From Euryarchaeota archaeon UBA4 (GTDB lineage: Archaea > Thermoplasmatota > Poseidoniia > Poseidoniales > Thalassarchaeaceae): a stretch of DNA of 9,949 nucleotides. The position numbers and the translations under genes are program-made. The stretch covers positions 1-9,949 of the forward strand of contig DAFQ01000042.1 in the NCBI GenBank assembly GCA_002497985.1, given 5' to 3'. A model generated the notes under the pieces. That model did not search any database, had not been told where the DNA came from, and saw only the letters and a program-made list of their open reading frames with translations. Positions 6,531 to 9,949 of this stretch are shown piece after piece; the first letter of the stretch is position 1; every line of letters starts with the position of its first letter.

Positions 6531-7253
6531 ATGGCGAAGCCGCGGTTTGCATTCCTGCTCCTCAAGGAGCACCCGTATGGCCGGGAGATGCTTCGACAAA
6601 TACTCTCAGAGGGATTCGTTCCAGAAATAATCATTGAGGAAGATTCCCCGATCGGCGATGAGGAAAGAGAAAAGTTCCTGGAGAGGATAGCGGGGAATCC
6701 GATTGCGCCCACCATAGAGGAACAGTCCCAAGAGAACGGGATACCCGTGGTAACCGTCAGTATACACAAATCGCCACAGGTAATGCCTCACATCGAAGGA
6801 AAGGAGCTGGATTTGATTGTCTTCGGGGGAACTAGGATAATCAGAGGGGAAATTCTCGATTACCCCAAACATGGTGTGATTAATTCCCATCCCGGTCTCC
6901 TTCCCGAATGCAGGGGCTCGGCCTCTCCGGCATGGTCGGTCTACCATGACATCAGGATTGGATCCACATGCCATTTCTGTGACAATGGGATAGACACTGG
7001 GGAAATGCTACTCAAACGGGAGTTCCCTGTGAAGAGGGGCATGACATACGAGGACCTGTGTTACGAAACCCTGGTTCTTTCGGGAGTTCTGATGAAGGAA
7101 GCACTGATGGCATATGATGACGGACGATGGTCCGATATGCGGCAGGCCCAAGGAGAGGGGGAGCACCCGACGTTCAGAAATGCGCCCGAGGAAATACTCG
7201 AGGTAGTCCGGGAGAAACTGAGGCACCAGACGTATGCCCACTATGTGGATTAG
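6531..7253 (+). CDS. Stand-alone formyltransferase-fold protein, substrate unknown
   Basis: A 240-residue member of the formyltransferase fold shared by PurN and the N-terminal domain of Fmt, which move a formyl group from 10-formyltetrahydrofolate to an amine. The catalytic triad known from PurN (Asn, His, Asp) is visible as Asn118 and His120 in GVINSHPGLLP (115-125) and Asp155 in GIDTGEML (153-160). The segment DLIVFGGTRII (94-104) fits the strand and turn before the active site. It lacks the C-terminal tRNA-binding domain of Fmt (about 315 residues), and archaea do not initiate with formylmethionine, so an Fmt role is unlikely. The residues around HPG differ from PurN. The last 30 residues (NAPEEILEVVREKL and a YAHY-like end) recall other Fmt-like stand-alone proteins. 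Small-molecule or sugar-amine formylation, or the reverse hydrolysis, is possible. It leads a tight cluster, with the next ATG 8 nt after its stop. Confidence 0.75.
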   Translation: MAKPRFAFLLLKEHPYGREMLRQILSEGFVPEIIIEEDSPIGDEEREKFLERIAGNPIAPTIEEQSQENGIPVVTVSIHKSPQVMPHIEGKELDLIVFGGTRIIRGEILDYPKHGVINSHPGLLPECRGSASPAWSVYHDIRIGSTCHFCDNGIDTGEMLLKREFPVKRGMTYEDLCYETLVLSGVLMKEALMAYDDGRWSDMRQAQGEGEHPTFRNAPEEILEVVREKLRHQTYAHYVD

Positions 7254-7257
7254 GTGA
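7253..7257 (+). promoter_or_regulatory. Shine-Dalgarno sequence deciding the SDR start
   Basis: GGTGA overlaps the end of the formyltransferase stop codon and is followed by AAAA and the ATG at 7262. It selects this ATG over an upstream in-frame start at 7127 that would overlap the previous gene by more than 120 nt. Confidence 0.6.
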
Positions 7258-7261
7258 AAAA

Positions 7262-8062
7262 ATGAGTCAGAATTTGTTAGGAGAGGGGTTTCCCTTCGCA
7301 GAAGGAATATTGGAAGGAAAGACCGCACTAGTTTGTGGCGCTTCAAAGGGAATAGGGAGGGCAGTGGCATTGATGCTAGCGAGAGCTGGTGCAAAGGTCA
7401 TTGCTTGCGCTAGGTCAGTGAACGATCTGGACTCACTAGTTTCGGAGATGCACGGTGAAGGGCATAGGTCCCTAGAGTTGGATCTAGAAGATACTGAAGC
7501 CGTTTCGCATGCAGTGGCGAATATGGAAACCATCCATATCCTCATCAATAATTCTGGAGGCCCCCCTGGAGGTGCGCTTCTGGAAAACACTCTTGATGAG
7601 TTCATTGGCCCATTCAAGAGGCATCTGCATGCTGCACACACACTAACCAGGGAATTAGTACCTCTAATGGAGAGGGAAGGAAATGGCAGAATCGTGAACA
7701 TCATTTCCACCTCCGTAAGGGAGCCAATAGACAATATCGGCCTTTCCAACACATTACGTGGGGCTATGGCATCTTGGTCGAAATCCCTCTCAAGGGAGCT
7801 CCCGCCTTGCATTACTATCAACAATATCTTGCCGGGGTTCACGGACACAGGCAGACTGGATTCACTGGCCGACTCCATTTCTCAGAAGACTGGGAAAAGC
7901 ATGGACGAGGTCAGAGATAATTGGCTGGGCGGAGTTCCTATTCAGCGTCTGGTCGACCCCTTGGAAACAGCAACAGCTGTGACATGGCTCTGCCTTCCCT
8001 CTAGTGGAGCGGTTCGCGGTGTGAGTCTTGCTGTAGATGGCGGAAGAATGCGGTCAATCTGA
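7262..8062 (+). CDS. Short-chain dehydrogenase/reductase-like protein lacking the catalytic Tyr-Lys pair
   Basis: This 266-residue Rossmann-fold protein belongs to the SDR superfamily and resembles the 3-oxoacyl-ACP reductase-like subgroup. It has the nucleotide-binding GASKGIG (26-32), the NNSGG variant of NNAG (96-100), Asp74 in LELDLED, a Ser at 149 and the late strand VSLAVDGG (254-261). The usual YxxxK is absent: 13 residues after Ser149 the sequence reads Ser162-Asn-Thr-Leu-Arg166, so Tyr becomes Ser and Lys becomes Arg. A known SDR-like subgroup has the same kind of departure from the tetrad (from memory, the BKR_like_SDR_like class), so this is probably a family trait, not decay. The reading frame continues upstream to 7127, but the overlap with the formyltransferase and a Shine-Dalgarno sequence at 7253 favour ATG 7262. 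It is probably an NAD(P)-binding reductase with altered chemistry or a non-catalytic role. Confidence 0.8.
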   Translation: MSQNLLGEGFPFAEGILEGKTALVCGASKGIGRAVALMLARAGAKVIACARSVNDLDSLVSEMHGEGHRSLELDLEDTEAVSHAVANMETIHILINNSGGPPGGALLENTLDEFIGPFKRHLHAAHTLTRELVPLMEREGNGRIVNIISTSVREPIDNIGLSNTLRGAMASWSKSLSRELPPCITINNILPGFTDTGRLDSLADSISQKTGKSMDEVRDNWLGGVPIQRLVDPLETATAVTWLCLPSSGAVRGVSLAVDGGRMRSI

Positions 8063-8070
8063 GTGATTAA

Positions 8071-9318
8071 ATGGAGTTTGACATATTCTTCTCGATTTCG
8101 CAGACTCCGGATACCACCGGTTACACCCCCTCCGAGACGGAGATGTACTCGAACTTCTTTGAGCAGGTTGAGCTTGCTGATGAACTTGGATTTGGAATAG
8201 GGTGGGTAGCACAAGCCCACTTGTCCACAGAAGTTCAGAAGCAGAACTCGAAACCCGTGGTCCCCCACTACCCGGGCGAGGTTGGGCTCTGCACCGATTT
8301 CTTCCAGATCGCCCAGTCAATGCTGTCAAGGACGAATAGAATTGAGGTTGGCAGTGCTGTGATGTCGATACTGGCTTCTGGTGGACCCATTGCCCAGGCT
8401 GAGAGAGTAGGGTCATTCCTTGCACTTCATGGCATGAACCCTAGTGAGGGGCGGCGTTTGCATATTGGTTTCAGCGCTGGTAGATTTGAGTTCATGGCGA
8501 GACCCTATGGGATTGTCCCCAGGGATGAGGTCGAGGAAGCCGCATGGCCTGCTCTGAGAGGGCAGATTTTCGCTGAGGCCTCGGAGATATTCCTCAGACT
8601 CCTTAGAGGGGACATAATTTCGACCGACGACATCAGGGAGACCATACTGAGTAGAGAGAATTTCAGGAGCGATGAGGATTGGGGGGCCGTCCAGGAAGCA
8701 GCGATTCGCGTCGGGGGCCTTGATTCGCCGCCTGATGAAGTGAGGATAGCCCCGAGATACCAATTTGAGAATATCAAAACCATACCCCAGGAGTGGCGGA
8801 GGGAGCTTCTGAATCTAGTTCTCGGAAGTCATGATCCCCGATTGCAAGTCGAGGTAAACAAGTGGTTGCCAGTCCAAGTATTCAATCTCTCAATCACTCC
8901 CCCTCATGTAATAGAATCCACCCATGAAAGGATGTCAGAATGCTATCACTTGGATGGGGGGAGTTGGGAACGATCGATGATGCCTAGGACTGTGATGGTA
9001 TTTCTGAATAATGAATCTGGACTCGAGGAGGACCAACGGAGCGCGGCGGCACACCAAGAAGCACGGGCTGCCTTGGGGACATACTGGAGCGCCCTAGAGG
9101 GGACCATTGATCCGTCAAAGGTTGAGCGCGCCGTTGACAACGCCGTGATTGGGAATGTTAGTGAGGTGGCACAGCAAATCAGGGATCGTTATGACTCTAG
9201 TGACCGCCTGATGTGCTGGTTTGATTTCTTCAACCACGATAACGGGAGAGTAAAGAGAGACATGGCGGCATTCATGACTGAAGTCGTCCCGCGTGTGAAT
9301 GGGGATGATGTGGCATGA
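8071..9318 (+). CDS. Luciferase-like (LLM class) flavin- or F420-dependent oxidoreductase
   Basis: A 415-residue protein of the bacterial luciferase-like TIM-barrel superfamily, whose members use FMNH2 or coenzyme F420 to oxidise or monooxygenate small molecules. Supporting segments are the first strand FDIFFSIS (3-10), the helix-strand FEQVELADELGFGIGWVAQAH (30-50, equivalent to the family's EHH region but reading Gln-Ala-His), IEVGSAVMSILASGGPIAQA (91-110), LHIGFSAGRFEF (130-141) and the C-terminal IGNVSEVAQQIRDRY (360-374), the typical 'G-x-P/V-E-E-V' helix. Most family members have about 300-360 residues; the surplus lies mainly in about 185-300, a charged and partly helical insertion. 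Whether the cofactor is FMN or F420 cannot be decided by eye. ATG 8071 follows the SDR stop by 8 nt, and the 3' end overlaps the asparaginase start, so translation is probably coupled. Confidence 0.85.
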   Translation: MEFDIFFSISQTPDTTGYTPSETEMYSNFFEQVELADELGFGIGWVAQAHLSTEVQKQNSKPVVPHYPGEVGLCTDFFQIAQSMLSRTNRIEVGSAVMSILASGGPIAQAERVGSFLALHGMNPSEGRRLHIGFSAGRFEFMARPYGIVPRDEVEEAAWPALRGQIFAEASEIFLRLLRGDIISTDDIRETILSRENFRSDEDWGAVQEAAIRVGGLDSPPDEVRIAPRYQFENIKTIPQEWRRELLNLVLGSHDPRLQVEVNKWLPVQVFNLSITPPHVIESTHERMSECYHLDGGSWERSMMPRTVMVFLNNESGLEEDQRSAAAHQEARAALGTYWSALEGTIDPSKVERAVDNAVIGNVSEVAQQIRDRYDSSDRLMCWFDFFNHDNGRVKRDMAAFMTEVVPRVNGDDVA

Positions 9319-9949
9319 CCGCGAAGAAGGAACAACCCTCATCGGTTTCATCGGGTAGGCCTGGTTCTGCACTTTTCCCTTCAACGCCACTGGGAGAGAG
9401 GCATGAGGGGATAGCCACTGGAAGGGACGTTGAATGGGAGCCTTTGGTTGATTTCAGAAGAATGGACGTTTCTGAGAATACGATCCATGGAGCAATTGCG
9501 TGGGCCCATGGGAATGAGATAGTGCATTCTTTCGGAGGGAACGTTCTGGTTTACGGGCGTTCCATGATGAAGCCGTTCATGATGAAGCCATTCGTAGAAG
9601 TTCTAGACGATATGGATTGGTCCCAGAAAGCGATTGCCTGTTCTTCACACAACGGGGATACTGAACATGTTGCTACTGCCCAGTCCCTTCTTTCCGAATC
9701 TGAGTGGGGATTGATGCAATGCCCACTGGATGTGCCTCTAATCCAATTTGGTAGACAGGTTAGGAGGCCCCGGAGATGGTTTCACACCTGCTCGGGAGAA
9801 CATGCAGCTATCCTCAAGGGAATGCGGAAAATGGGAATAAATAGGGCCGGTTATACACTGCCTAGTTCTCCGTGGTTTCCACTATACCTCGAAGTTCTTC
9901 GTGACTATATGGGCAAACCAGAATGGGAGCCACTTAGAGTAGCAAAGGA
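9315..9949 (+). CDS. Asparaginase II-family amidohydrolase, N-terminal part (truncated by window edge)
   Basis: The first 211 residues match the asparaginase II family (Rhizobium etli AnsA type, PF06089), which is unrelated to the classical E. coli asparaginases and hydrolyses the side amide of asparagine or similar compounds. Conserved blocks are GAIAWAHGNEIVHSFG (59-74), the SxxK dyad Ser83-Met-Met-Lys86, CSSHNGDTEHV (109-119) and HTCSGEHAAIL (157-167). In characterised rhizobial enzymes the last block reads CSGK, with Cys and Lys helping to bind zinc; here the Lys position is Glu162. About 41 residues precede the family core, a low-complexity Ser/Pro/Gly extension of unknown use. The ATG overlaps the luciferase-like gene's TGA in ATGA. 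The reading frame runs off the window, so the second zinc-site cysteine cannot be checked. Substrate may be an amide other than asparagine. Confidence 0.82.
   Translation, partial: MTAKKEQPSSVSSGRPGSALFPSTPLGERHEGIATGRDVEWEPLVDFRRMDVSENTIHGAIAWAHGNEIVHSFGGNVLVYGRSMMKPFMMKPFVEVLDDMDWSQKAIACSSHNGDTEHVATAQSLLSESEWGLMQCPLDVPLIQFGRQVRRPRRWFHTCSGEHAAILKGMRKMGINRAGYTLPSSPWFPLYLEVLRDYMGKPEWEPLRVAK

Noticed and set aside
6531..7253. Methionyl-tRNA formyltransferase (fmt)
   Set aside because: The protein is about 75 residues too short, lacks the C-terminal tRNA-binding domain, and the genome context is archaeal.
7127..7261. Upstream in-frame extension of the SDR reading frame by 45 codons
   Set aside because: It would overlap the formyltransferase gene by more than 120 nt, carries no SDR-like residues, and a Shine-Dalgarno sequence directly precedes the ATG at 7262.

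Overview
The window looks archaeal and most likely comes from the marine Thermoplasmatota lineage (Marine Group II / Candidatus Poseidoniales or a close relative). Four things support this. It has a LonB-type membrane protease with two transmembrane segments inside the AAA domain, an archaeal/eukaryotic-type aspartyl-tRNA synthetase, and an archaeal-type TrmI tRNA methyltransferase. It also has a very large single-pass surface protein with Ig-like domains. Several starts sit about 27 nt downstream of AT-rich TATA-like boxes with no Shine-Dalgarno sequence, as in leaderless archaeal transcripts. The lineage call is inference from gene content; no rRNA or other taxonomic marker is present. No tRNA, rRNA, CRISPR array, insertion sequence or prophage gene was seen. 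The window is tightly packed and has no gene-free stretch above about 100 bases.

Layout. Bases 1-4124 are read on the minus strand. A secreted, membrane-anchored 1054-residue protein (960-4124) carries an N-terminal thioredoxin-like domain with a WCGPC site, a long Ig-like stalk, one C-terminal membrane helix and a short cytoplasmic tail. Downstream of it, after 75 bases holding two small stem-loops and a strong Shine-Dalgarno sequence, lies lonB (884 to beyond base 1), cut off by the window edge. Both proteins concern envelope protein quality: disulfide/thiol chemistry outside the membrane and ATP-dependent proteolysis at its inner face. Whether they are functionally linked is inference.

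Bases 4125-4222 form a divergent promoter region with TATA-like boxes for both directions and a perfect 14-bp palindrome between them. On the plus strand follow two translation genes, trmI (4223-5023) and aspS (5058-6467). The AspRS has a proline at the position that is lysine in discriminating archaeal AspRS, which may mean that it also charges tRNA-Asn.

From 6487 onward a separate BRE/TATA-like element precedes a tight four-gene run: a stand-alone formyltransferase-fold protein (6531-7253), a short-chain dehydrogenase lacking the catalytic Tyr and Lys (7262-8062), a luciferase-like flavin/F420 monooxygenase-family protein (8071-9318), and an asparaginase II-family amidohydrolase (9315 to beyond 9949). 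Gene gaps are 8 nt, 8 nt and a 4-nt ATGA overlap. This combination (one-carbon transfer, oxidoreduction, C-N hydrolysis) is the best candidate in the window for an uncharacterised small-molecule pathway. Its substrate cannot be read from the sequence.
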